This document shows, one piece after another, positions 16,602 to 24,475 of a stretch of DNA of 43,125 nt (the stretch's first letter is position 1; every line of letters starts with the position of its first letter). A program made the translations under genes and the position numbers. Origin of the DNA: an uncultured Planctomycetia bacterium (GTDB taxonomy: Bacteria; Planctomycetota; Phycisphaerae; Phycisphaerales; SM1A02). The stretch covers positions 1-43,125 of the forward strand of contig CALFOZ010000091.1 in the NCBI GenBank assembly GCA_937919205.1, given 5' to 3'. The notes beneath the pieces were generated by a model. It was not told where the DNA came from and ran no database searches. It worked only from the letters and a program-made list of their open reading frames with translations.

Positions 16602-17240
16602 TCAATCCGCGTGGTGCTTGGCGAAGATCAGTCGATCCAGAGAGAATCGTCCGGGTCCTGTCAGTAGCAGGCTGAGCGACATCAACACCGCCGTTAAGGC
16701 GCTGGCGAATAAATGCATTTTGTCTTGTTGCCATTCCCATGGCAATGCGTTGCGCACTTGTGGCCACGTTATAAGCCAGATGTGAAACACGCCACCAATA
16801 AATAGCAGTAGCGCGAACCAGCGCGTGAATAATCCCACCAGCAAAATAAATCCACCAACGAGTTCGGCGATGGCGCAGACCCATCCCACAATCAAAGGTT
16901 GCGGCACTTTGCAATCATCAAGGCGAAGCACAAAGTGATTTAGGTTGCGCATTGTGTTGGAGCCCGCGCCTGACTTTTCGGATTCATCTTTGGTTTCATT
17001 ATCTTGCTTCTCCGATTCGCCTTGGGTTTCCTCCCGCAATGCCACGGGCTTTATTTTTTCCACCGACTCCTCAATCATCTTCGCGGGACTGCCCATGGCT
17101 TCAATACGCGCCGTGTCTTGGTCGCTGAAATTGGATGTGCGAAAAATAGAGACATAGCCCGCGGGAAGCACGATGACCGCCAAAACAATTCGAGCGAACA
17201 GCGGGGCAAGTTCAAGTGATGCATTTTGGCTTAGGCTCAT
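16602..17240 (-). CDS. DoxX-family membrane protein with a charged insertion
   Basis: A 212-aa protein, first gene of the ExbB/ExbD operon (4-nt gap to the vWA gene). The C-terminal two thirds (about 105-205) carry DoxX features: VGWVCAIAELVGGFILLVGLFTR, then a third helix, FHIWLITWP, and a fourth helix. The first helix (about 10-30, PLFARIVLAVIVLPAGYVSIF) is separated from the rest by about 75 residues rich in Glu, Lys and Asp, unlike typical DoxX proteins of about 130-150 aa. DoxX proteins are linked to redox or thiosulfate metabolism, but function here is unknown. ATG 17240 is preferred over the upstream start at 17282, since MSLSQNAS leads directly into the helix. Confidence 0.78.
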   Translation of the reverse strand: MSLSQNASLELAPLFARIVLAVIVLPAGYVSIFRTSNFSDQDTARIEAMGSPAKMIEESVEKIKPVALREETQGESEKQDNETKDESEKSGAGSNTMRNLNHFVLRLDDCKVPQPLIVGWVCAIAELVGGFILLVGLFTRWFALLLFIGGVFHIWLITWPQVRNALPWEWQQDKMHLFASALTAVLMSLSLLLTGPGRFSLDRLIFAKHHAD

Positions 17241-17364
17241 GGGTGGATTCTGCCGATAAATGGTGCTGTAAATTGCTCTCAAGCAAACACAATACTCATG
17301 CTATCGACAAGATCGACCACACGTGTCTATGGGTTGCGGTGTTAACATTCCAAACTCATTCGCC

Positions 17365-17448
<84 letters not shown>

Positions 17449-17478
17449 TTGGATTGACCGATCGAGTTAGAAATATAA

Positions 17479-18852
17479 ATGGCCGCCGCCCACAACAATT
17501 CTTGGAATCCTGAAAGCTGGAAAAATTTTCCCGCCGTTCAGCAACCACGCTACCCCGATGCAATCGCGCTGGATCACGCGTTGGAGGAGTTGTCGCAGTT
17601 GCCACCGCTGGTGACCAGTTGGGAGATTGAATCGCTGAAGTCGCAACTGGCCGACGCCGCGGAGGGCAAGCGATTTTTATTGCAGGGGGGCGACTGCGCG
17701 GAAATGTTCGACGAGTGCCGCAGTCCCAGCATCGCGGCCAAGTTAAAAATTCTTTTGCAGATGAGCTTGGTGTTGACGCACGGTGGCGGACGCCCCGTGA
17801 TTCGCGTGGGGCGCTTCGCTGGTCAATACGCCAAACCGCGTAGCGATGAATTTGAAACCCGCGGCGATTTAAAATTGGATTCCTACCGTGGCGACTTGGT
17901 CAACGGTTTGGAGTTTCATGAGAACGCGCGCACGCCCGATCCGCACCGCTTGATCGACGCGTACAGCCGCTCCGCGCTCACGCTTAATTTTATCCGCTCG
18001 CTTGTGGACGGCGGATTCGCGGATTTGCACCATCCGGAATATTGGGATTTGGATTTTGTGCAACACAGTCCCTTGCGCGACGAATATCAGAAAATGACGC
18101 GGGAAATTGGGCAAAGCCTGCGATTTATGGAAACGCTGGCCGGCTCGCCCGTGCATGAAATGCGGCGCGTGGATTTTTTCACAAGCCATGAGGGCTTGGT
18201 GCTTCCATATGAGCAGGCGCAGACGCGGCGAGTGCCGCACCGGGAAGGGTGGTGGGATCTTTCCACGCACCTGCCATGGATTGGCTACCGCACCGCGGTG
18301 CCCGGCAATGCGCACATTGAATTTTTTCGTGGCATTCAAAATCCTGTCGGCGTGAAAGTTGGTTCCGGCACCAAGGAAAGCACCCTGCTTGAAATGATCC
18401 ACGCGCTCAATCCAACCAACGAGCCTGGACGCTTGACGCTGATCCACAGATTTGGCGCCCACGAAATCGCCAAGAGTTTGCCGCCACTGATTGACGCCGT
18501 GGCTAAAAGTAAGGCGCGCGTTTTGTGGGTGTGCGATCCAATGCATGGCAACACGCAGACGGTCACGCTGAACAGCGGGCCGCACGCTGGAGCCAAAGTG
18601 AAGACACGAAAGTTCGCGCACATTCTGACGGAGATTGAGCAAGCGTTTGAAATTCACAAACAGAAATCAAGCGTGCTTGGCGGCGTGCACTTTGAATTGA
18701 CCGGCGAGAATGTCACCGAGTGCACTGGTGGCGCGCGCGGTTTAAGCGACGATCAATTGATGCAGGCGTATCGCAGTCGCGTGGATCCGCGTTTGAATTA
18801 CGAGCAAGCGCTTGAAATGGCCATGTTGGTGGCGCGGCGCTTAGACCACTAA
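17479..18852 (+). CDS. Class II (plant-type) 3-deoxy-7-phosphoheptulonate synthase
   Basis: A 457-aa enzyme that condenses phosphoenolpyruvate and erythrose 4-phosphate to DAHP, the first step of the shikimate pathway. It starts WNPESWKNFPAVQQPRYPD, typical of type II enzymes, and contains LLQGGDCAEMFDEC with the metal-binding C73, the substrate motif RVGRFAGQYAKPRS, the VKVGSG block, and WVCDPMHGNT. It is unrelated to the AroFGH type I enzymes. No Shine-Dalgarno sequence lies before the ATG and no separate strong promoter is obvious; the mRNA may be made together with tRNA-Leu and released by tRNA 3' processing. Regulation of such enzymes is often by aromatic end products through an N-terminal region, but this cannot be judged here. 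Confidence 0.94.
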   Translation: MAAAHNNSWNPESWKNFPAVQQPRYPDAIALDHALEELSQLPPLVTSWEIESLKSQLADAAEGKRFLLQGGDCAEMFDECRSPSIAAKLKILLQMSLVLTHGGGRPVIRVGRFAGQYAKPRSDEFETRGDLKLDSYRGDLVNGLEFHENARTPDPHRLIDAYSRSALTLNFIRSLVDGGFADLHHPEYWDLDFVQHSPLRDEYQKMTREIGQSLRFMETLAGSPVHEMRRVDFFTSHEGLVLPYEQAQTRRVPHREGWWDLSTHLPWIGYRTAVPGNAHIEFFRGIQNPVGVKVGSGTKESTLLEMIHALNPTNEPGRLTLIHRFGAHEIAKSLPPLIDAVAKSKARVLWVCDPMHGNTQTVTLNSGPHAGAKVKTRKFAHILTEIEQAFEIHKQKSSVLGGVHFELTGENVTECTGGARGLSDDQLMQAYRSRVDPRLNYEQALEMAMLVARRLDH

Positions 18853-18920
18853 CGAGTCCACTTTCGCTTTGATTTGCCCAACATTGAACGCAAACACCAA
18901 CCATCATCGCGCAATTCGGT

Positions 18921-18926
18921 TATAAT
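18921..18926 (+). promoter_or_regulatory. -10 element upstream of the ketoacyl synthase pair
   Basis: A perfect TATAAT ends 10 nt before the ATG at 18937, so the transcript would start about 4 nt before the start codon. No good -35 is seen at the expected distance and no Shine-Dalgarno is present. Confidence 0.5.
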
Positions 18927-18936
18927 CCGCTACTTC

Positions 18937-20283
18937 ATGCCCCAAAAACGCCGCGTTGTCATCACAGGAATTGGCACCACAAGCGCGGTGGGCGTTGGCA
19001 TGGAATCGCTGTGGAAAGCCCTACTTTCTGGGCAATCTGGCGCCAAATTATGCCACACATTCGACATGAGCGGATTTTCCTGCCCATTTGTGGCGCAGTT
19101 GGCCGCGGATCAGTTGGACATTAAACAATTTGTGCCAAAAAGTTACCGCAAAGCCACCAAGGTGATGGCGCGCGACATTGAACTGGCCGTGGCCGCGGCG
19201 CATGAAGCCGTGAATGACGCCGGCCTTATCACCAAGTCGCATGAAGCCGCCGATGGCAAAGTTTCTATGCCCGCTACTCAAATGGGTTGCCAGATTGGCG
19301 CGGGTTCAATCGCCGCCGAGGAAAATGAATTGACCGTGGCGTTTGCCTCCAGTCAAACCGCCGATGGTGAAATTGATTTGGGCGCCTGGGGTTCAAGCGG
19401 TATGCAAAATATCACGCCGCTGTGGATGTTGAAATATCTGCCCAACATGTTGGCCTCGCATGTTTCCATTATTCATGATTGCCAAGGACCATCCAACACC
19501 ATCACTTGCGGTGAGGCCAGCGCGTTGCTATCGATTGGCGAAAGCATGCGCGTGATTGGCCGCGCCGCCGCCGACTGCTGTTTGTCTGGTGGCGTTGAAA
19601 GCAAAGTGAACTTGATGGGTGTGTTGCGCCAATTGTATTCCAAGCGTTTGGCCACGGCTTCTCTGAGCGACGATCCATCAAGCATTATTCGTCCATTTCA
19701 TCCCAGCGCGACTGGTGGCATGGCGGGCGAGGGCGGCGCCATTTTGGTGCTTGAAGAATTGGAAAGCGCGCGCGCCCGCGGCGCCAAAATTCAGGTTGAA
19801 TTGGCTGGTTTTGGTGCCAGTCAAAGTTTTTGCCAAGACACCGTTGGCATTGGGGCGGAGGTTGACGGCGCTGGTAATGCGCAGGCCATAGAGACCGCGT
19901 TGCACGAGGCCGGCGTGCAGCCCGCCGATGTGGACGCGATTGTTCCGTTTGGTTGCGGCGTGCCAGACATTGATGCCAGCGAGGCCGCGGCTTTGAGAAA
20001 AGTTTTTGGCGAGCGTGTTTCAAAAATTCCCCTGATCACTATTTCAACGGCCACAGGAAATTGCGGCGCGGGCTTTGGCGGAGTTGCCGCCAGCGTTGCG
20101 GTGCAATGTTTGCGCGCGCAAAAATTACCGGCGCGCATTCAAGGCGGCAAGGCCGGCGAAAGTGTTGGCGGCGTTGATGGCGCCAGCATTGGCGCGCGCG
20201 ACGCGGTGTTGAACACCATTGTTGTGAGCACCACAAGTTTGGGCGGACAAAATGCCGCCATTGTTCTGCGGAGGATTTCATGA
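18937..20283 (+). CDS. Ketoacyl synthase-fold protein lacking the catalytic triad (chain-length-factor-like)
   Basis: A 448-aa thiolase-fold protein of the FabF/KAS II family (starts RRVVITGIGTTSAVGVG, ends TSLGGQNAAIVLR). All three catalytic residues are replaced: the nucleophile Cys position is E193 (in ITCGEASALLSIGES), the first His is F338 (in IVPFGCGVPDID), and the second His is N375 (in TATGNCGAG); the usual Lys before that His is also gone. The fold residues around them are retained. Such a pattern resembles KS-beta or chain-length factors of type II polyketide systems, which form heterodimers with an active KS. Its stop overlaps the start of the active KS (ATGA, 20280-20283). ATG 18937 is preferred over 18874, because the family N-terminus begins there. 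Confidence 0.82.
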   Translation: MPQKRRVVITGIGTTSAVGVGMESLWKALLSGQSGAKLCHTFDMSGFSCPFVAQLAADQLDIKQFVPKSYRKATKVMARDIELAVAAAHEAVNDAGLITKSHEAADGKVSMPATQMGCQIGAGSIAAEENELTVAFASSQTADGEIDLGAWGSSGMQNITPLWMLKYLPNMLASHVSIIHDCQGPSNTITCGEASALLSIGESMRVIGRAAADCCLSGGVESKVNLMGVLRQLYSKRLATASLSDDPSSIIRPFHPSATGGMAGEGGAILVLEELESARARGAKIQVELAGFGASQSFCQDTVGIGAEVDGAGNAQAIETALHEAGVQPADVDAIVPFGCGVPDIDASEAAALRKVFGERVSKIPLITISTATGNCGAGFGGVAASVAVQCLRAQKLPARIQGGKAGESVGGVDGASIGARDAVLNTIVVSTTSLGGQNAAIVLRRIS

Positions 20284-21605
20284 GCGAGCCACGCGTGGTT
20301 GTCACTGGCATGGGTTGGGTCACCAGTCTTGGCCACACGGTCGACGGTGTGTGGAAGCGCCTCATGAATTCCGAAAGCGGCATGGCGCCCATCACGCATT
20401 TCAAGGCCGCCACATTTCCAACTTCGTTCGCCGCCGAGGTGAAAGCCGACTTTGATTACCGCACATTCTTGAACGATCCAAAGGTGCACGCCACCACCGC
20501 GCTCAATGCGCAATTTGCATTGGGCGCCGCGCGGCAAGCCTGGAATCAGGCTGGATTTCACACACATCCACCCAAGGACCCGCGGCGCGTTGGCTTGTAT
20601 TTAGGCGCCGGCGAGGGCGTTCTTGATTTTGACAATTATGCCGGCGCGTTAATTTCGGCGTGGGACGCCACCACGCAAAAAGTGGACGGCGTGCGCTGGG
20701 CCAAGGCCGCGCTTGCGCGTCTTGAGGCTTTGAAAGAAATAGAGCAAGAGCCAAACATGTCGCTGGCGCACTTGGCGCGCGAGTTTGGAATTCGCGGACC
20801 CGCGTCCAATTGTTTGACTGCGTGCGCCGCTAGCACGCAGGCTATTGGCGAAGCCTTCAGCATGATCCGCCGCGGCGACGCCGACATCATGATGTCGGGT
20901 GGAACGCACACCATGATTCATCCGCTGGGCGTAACGGGTTTCAATCGACTGACCGCGCTGAGCACTTTCAAAGGTGATCCAACATTGGCAAGCCGTCCAT
21001 TCTGCATGAGCCGCGACGGCTTTGTCATGGGCGAGGGCAGTGGCATGGTGATACTGGAAAAACTTGAGCACGCGTTGGCGCGTGGCGCCACGCCGCTTGC
21101 GGAAGTGATTGGCTATGGTTCCAGCGCCGACGCATTTCGCATCACGGACATTCAGCCCGAAGGTCGCGGCGCCGCGGCCGCCATCAACGCCGCTTTGCAA
21201 CAAGCCCAAATTGATCCCGCCGCCGTTGGTCCTGACGGTCGCCCGCTCATTCATTACATCAGCGCGCATGGCACGGGCACCAAGGAAAATGATTCCATTG
21301 AAACGCGCGCCGTGAAAGTGGTGTTTGGCGAGCGCGCCAAACATATTCCAATGAGCAGTATTAAGAGCATGATGGGTCACTTGATCGCGGCCGCGGGCGC
21401 GGTGGAATTTATGACGTGCATTCTGGCCATTCAACATGGCATGTTGCCGCCCACGCGCAATCACCACGACCCAGATCCTGCGCTCGACCTTGACTATGTT
21501 CCAAATGTCGCGCGCAAATGCGCCGTGGACACATGCATCAGCAATTCATTTGGTTTCGGCGGGCAAAATGATACTCTTGTGGTGACGCGTTACAAAAACT
21601 CGTAA
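20280..21605 (+). CDS. Active beta-ketoacyl-ACP synthase (FabF-like KS)
   Basis: A 441-aa condensing enzyme with the complete triad: C182 in NCLTACAASTQAIG, H330 in YISAHGTGTKEND and H367 in SSIKSMMGHLIAAAGAVE (with K362). It should decarboxylate malonyl-ACP and elongate an acyl or polyketide chain. It is translationally coupled to the inactive KS before it and has a Shine-Dalgarno GGAGGA at 20270-20275. No acyl carrier protein, ketoreductase or dehydratase is in the window, so whether it serves ordinary fatty acid synthesis or a specialised lipid or polyketide is not decided by context. The following gene codes for a membrane-anchored protein of unknown function. Confidence 0.9.
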   Translation: MSEPRVVVTGMGWVTSLGHTVDGVWKRLMNSESGMAPITHFKAATFPTSFAAEVKADFDYRTFLNDPKVHATTALNAQFALGAARQAWNQAGFHTHPPKDPRRVGLYLGAGEGVLDFDNYAGALISAWDATTQKVDGVRWAKAALARLEALKEIEQEPNMSLAHLAREFGIRGPASNCLTACAASTQAIGEAFSMIRRGDADIMMSGGTHTMIHPLGVTGFNRLTALSTFKGDPTLASRPFCMSRDGFVMGEGSGMVILEKLEHALARGATPLAEVIGYGSSADAFRITDIQPEGRGAAAAINAALQQAQIDPAAVGPDGRPLIHYISAHGTGTKENDSIETRAVKVVFGERAKHIPMSSIKSMMGHLIAAAGAVEFMTCILAIQHGMLPPTRNHHDPDPALDLDYVPNVARKCAVDTCISNSFGFGGQNDTLVVTRYKNS

Positions 21606-21629
21606 GTCATTTGTTTCTGGGTGTACTTC

Positions 21630-22298
21630 ATGACAAGCACAATTGAGACTGGAACAATTCCAAAGCAAGTTCATCGCCGCAGGTTGGGGATACAAATTTC
21701 CCTGGCGCTGGTTTTCTTGGCGGTGGCATTTGTATTGTCCAAGCGATCGCCTTCGTGGTTTCAACATACTTTCACAAGCGACGCGGCTATGGAAACCCGC
21801 AGCGCGGATTTTGAGCAAGGCATAGCCGCGCAATTCACCAAGGTGCGCGGCCAGGACCGCGAGTGGGCCATCAAGATTTCAGAAACCCAGATGAATGAGT
21901 GGCTGGCCTCGCGCTTGCCCAAGTGGCTGGAGCATCAAGGTAAGAGCGCGCAAGAATTCAACCGCAAAGTGCAAGTGCGTTGTGAACAGGATCACATGGA
22001 CATTGCGGCGGAAAATTTCTGGGGAGTGGGGGCGATACAGATCGCGCCAAAGATGCAACCCGCCACGAAAGACAATGTCACTGGCGCAACATTGAATGTG
22101 TCGCCAACATCCGCGGCCATCGGGTCATTGTTTGTTCCAACATTTATGATTTCCACATTTGGCCCCACGGATATGTTTGAATCGCTCAACAATGCCGAGT
22201 TTCGCCTAGCCGATGGACGGTGCGTGCGGGTGATAGATATTGAAGTGTTGCCGGGTGAAATCCGCATGCAACTCAACACATCGCCCACCAAAGAGTAA
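21630..22298 (+). CDS. Uncharacterised membrane-anchored protein after the KS pair
   Basis: A 222-aa protein with a basic N-terminus (VHRRRLGIQ), one transmembrane helix (about 22-40) and an extracytoplasmic domain of about 180 residues. The region WAIKISETQMNEWLASRLPKW resembles a pattern I associate with planctomycete envelope proteins, but I know no named family. The second half is mostly beta-strand. No catalytic motif is seen. It begins 24 nt after the KS gene, so it is probably cotranscribed. GTG at 21621 is an alternative start three codons upstream. Confidence 0.6.
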   Translation: MTSTIETGTIPKQVHRRRLGIQISLALVFLAVAFVLSKRSPSWFQHTFTSDAAMETRSADFEQGIAAQFTKVRGQDREWAIKISETQMNEWLASRLPKWLEHQGKSAQEFNRKVQVRCEQDHMDIAAENFWGVGAIQIAPKMQPATKDNVTGATLNVSPTSAAIGSLFVPTFMISTFGPTDMFESLNNAEFRLADGRCVRVIDIEVLPGEIRMQLNTSPTKE

Positions 22299-22701
22299 GT
22301 CTTCACAGCAACAACTTCAGCATGCGCTTTCCATGGCTGGTCGCGCTGATGTTGGCGAGGCATGCAACACCGAGCGCCGTGACAAGACCCGATATTCACA
22401 AAAGCGCGATTTTAGATGCTTTGCATGCAACCACTTACACCGTTCCAGCGGATATGTCTTTGGAAACACCAACAAGTGAATCCGACATTGAGGTGAGGGA
22501 AAAGAGAGGGCGATCGCCATGCCTGGCGCGAGCCGATTGAGGGAATTGGAAACAAATATCGCAGGGATTTGAGGGAAAAGGAAAGGCCAAGAGCAGGTTT
22601 GTGTTGTCCCATGGGTTGGCGCCGCGGTGGTCGCCAACAGAACAATTCAGCCTCTTTGCGGGCTTGGACCCAGAAAACTGCAACCAGTCACTCCCCCGTA
22701 G
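22299..22701. other. Intergenic region with purine-rich repeats, no convincing gene
   Basis: The longest gap of the window. It contains three copies of GAGGGAA (22495-22501, 22539-22545, 22571-22577), the last two as TTGAGGGAA, and a 7-bp hairpin GTTGGCG/CGCCAAC around 22614-22637. Together with the terminator that follows, this could be a noncoding RNA or a long 3' UTR. A 72-aa frame at 22322-22540 (+) begins like a signal peptide (MRFPWLVALMLA) but has neither ribosome binding site nor the expected codon pattern, so I do not call it. I could not match the region to tmRNA, SRP RNA, RNase P RNA or 6S RNA. Confidence 0.45.
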
Positions 22702-22739
22702 ACGCGTTCGTGGCTAACCCCGCGGACGCGTTTTTTTTT
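22702..22739 (+). terminator. Strong intrinsic terminator
   Basis: A 12-bp stem (22702-22713 with 22720-22731, ten Watson-Crick-type pairs and two G-T pairs) with a 6-nt loop CTAACC is followed by nine T residues (22731-22739). This ends transcription on the plus strand, either of the KS operon with a 400-nt 3' UTR or of an unknown small RNA just upstream. It isolates the NuoG-like gene that starts at 22785. Confidence 0.85.
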
Positions 22740-22784
22740 GTTTACTAGACTCTCACCTCCGCAACCCATCAAGAAATTCCACAC

Positions 22785-24440
22785 ATGCCACAACTCACCA
22801 TTAACGGCAAGACATGCTCCTTTGAAAAGGGCGAAACCATTTTGCAAGCGGCGCTTCGTCACGACGAGGAGATTCCGCATTACTGCTACCACCCCGGACT
22901 TTCCATCGTGGCCAACTGCCGCATTTGTCTGGCTGAAGTGTGGAGTCCAGATCCAAAGACCGGCGCCTTGCGTGCGGGCAATAAATTATTTCCAACGTGT
23001 CAGACGCCAGCGGTTGAAGGCCAAGTGGTGTACACCGATTCTCCCAAAGCCGTCGGCAATCAAAAAGCCGTCATGGAATTTCTGCTCATCAATCATCCAG
23101 TGGATTGCCCTGTGTGCGACCAAGCGGGCGAGTGCCACTTGCAGGATTACAGCTATCAATATGGACGCGGCGAGAGTCGCTTCAAGGAAGCCAAGAACAA
23201 GCGTCCTAAAAAAGATGTCGGCCCGCATGTTCTGTTGTACAGCGATCGTTGCATCATGTGCACGCGTTGCGTTCGCTTCACGCGCGAGGTCACGGGCACC
23301 GGCGAGTTGATGGTGGATGGCCGCGGCAGTATTGAGGAGATTGATATTTTTCCAGGCATCGCGCTGAATAATGAATTAAGCGGCAATGTTGTGGACATTT
23401 GCCCCGTGGGCGCGCTTCTTGACAAAGATTTTCTGTTTCAACAACGCGTTTGGTTTTTGAAGAAAACCCCAAGCATTGATGGCTTGACCGCCAGCGGCGA
23501 CAACATCAGCGTGGAGCACAATGAAGGCGTGATTTATCGCGTGAAGCCGCGCGACAATATTGAAGTGAACAAGTGGTGGATCACCGACGAGGTGCGCTAC
23601 GGTTGGAAGTTTGTGCATAGCGAGAACCGTTTGAAGTTGCCCGCGATCAAGGGACGCGATGCATTTGTGGCCGATGACGCCGCCGCCGCATGGAGCGACG
23701 CGTTGAGCGCAACTATGAACACGTTGGAGAGCGCGGTGAAGAATGGTGGTCGCCTTGGTGTCATGGTCAGTCCAATGTTGACCAGCGAAGATGCCTTCTT
23801 GTTGGCCACAACTGTTCTTGCAATTGATGCGCAAGCCGAACTTGCCGTTGGTCCAATTCCTGTTTTAGGTCAAGACAAAACATTCCCAGGTGGCTTCACC
23901 ATGTACGCCGAGAAGGCGCCCAACGCGCGCGGAGTTCGCCGCGTATTGGAGGCGCTTGCCAAGGGACGCAAAGTGCACGATGCGGCCAGCTTTGAAAGCG
24001 CCGCAAAGTCCAAAGCGATCGCCGCCGCGGTGGTCACGGGAAATTATCCAAGTGACTGGGTCATGCCATCCCTGCACAGCGCGCTGAGCAATGTGAAGTT
24101 GATCGTGATTGACACCTTGCCAAGCACGCTTGCGGACATTGCCCAAGTTGTGTTGCCTGGCGCTACATGGGCTGAAAAAGCCGGCACATTTGAAAACGCA
24201 AAGAACCGCCTGCAAAGCTTTGATCGAGCTATTGCCACCGTTGATTTTGCCAAGGGCGAAAGCCAAATCGCGCTGGAATTGCAAGCTGTTCGCGCCGGCG
24301 TGAAGACCAAGGCCTTTGATGCAAGCGCGACCCGCGCCGAAATGGCGCGCGTTGTTGGCTTGGAGCGATTCACAACGGATCTTCATGCGCCGCCCAAACC
24401 TGCCAAGGTCGCGGGCGACATGGTGTTGATTGAAATCTAA
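22785..24440 (+). CDS. nuoG: NADH-quinone oxidoreductase subunit G-like iron-sulfur protein
   Basis: A 551-aa protein of respiratory complex I. N-terminal [2Fe-2S] ferredoxin domain: C34, C45, C48, C72. His-Cys3 motif for a [4Fe-4S] cluster: H104, C108, C111, C117 (HPVDCPVCDQAGEC). Next [4Fe-4S] cluster: C156, C159, C162, C206 (CIMCTRC, CPVGAL). The optional N7 cluster ligands of E. coli NuoG are absent (TPSIDGLTASGDN around 228-240), as in mitochondrial NDUFS1. The molybdopterin-type domain that follows is short, so the protein is smaller than E. coli NuoG (about 900 aa). No other nuo gene is in the window, so it is split from its operon or the operon is elsewhere. Homologous subunits of NAD-reducing hydrogenases were considered; the mid and C-terminal sequence fits NuoG better. 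Confidence 0.88.
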   Translation: MPQLTINGKTCSFEKGETILQAALRHDEEIPHYCYHPGLSIVANCRICLAEVWSPDPKTGALRAGNKLFPTCQTPAVEGQVVYTDSPKAVGNQKAVMEFLLINHPVDCPVCDQAGECHLQDYSYQYGRGESRFKEAKNKRPKKDVGPHVLLYSDRCIMCTRCVRFTREVTGTGELMVDGRGSIEEIDIFPGIALNNELSGNVVDICPVGALLDKDFLFQQRVWFLKKTPSIDGLTASGDNISVEHNEGVIYRVKPRDNIEVNKWWITDEVRYGWKFVHSENRLKLPAIKGRDAFVADDAAAAWSDALSATMNTLESAVKNGGRLGVMVSPMLTSEDAFLLATTVLAIDAQAELAVGPIPVLGQDKTFPGGFTMYAEKAPNARGVRRVLEALAKGRKVHDAASFESAAKSKAIAAAVVTGNYPSDWVMPSLHSALSNVKLIVIDTLPSTLADIAQVVLPGATWAEKAGTFENAKNRLQSFDRAIATVDFAKGESQIALELQAVRAGVKTKAFDASATRAEMARVVGLERFTTDLHAPPKPAKVAGDMVLIEI

Positions 24441-24475
24441 GTTGTTCCCCGTGCTGTCAAGCGGATCCAACGCGC

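Noticed and set aside
17869-18657. 262-aa open frame antisense to the DAHP synthase
   Set aside because: Mirror-frame artefact of codon bias; the plus strand has unmistakable enzyme motifs.
20649-21467. 272-aa open frame antisense to the active ketoacyl synthase
   Set aside because: Same codon-bias artefact; no start signals or motifs.
22322-22540. 72-aa frame with a signal-like start in the long gap
   Set aside because: No ribosome binding site, no -10 at the usual distance, and a composition unlike the neighbours. Kept only as a possibility in the intergenic entry.
22450-22740. Known structural RNA (tmRNA, SRP RNA, RNase P RNA, 6S RNA) in the gap
   Set aside because: I searched by eye for their conserved motifs on the plus strand and found none; only the terminator and repeats are solid.
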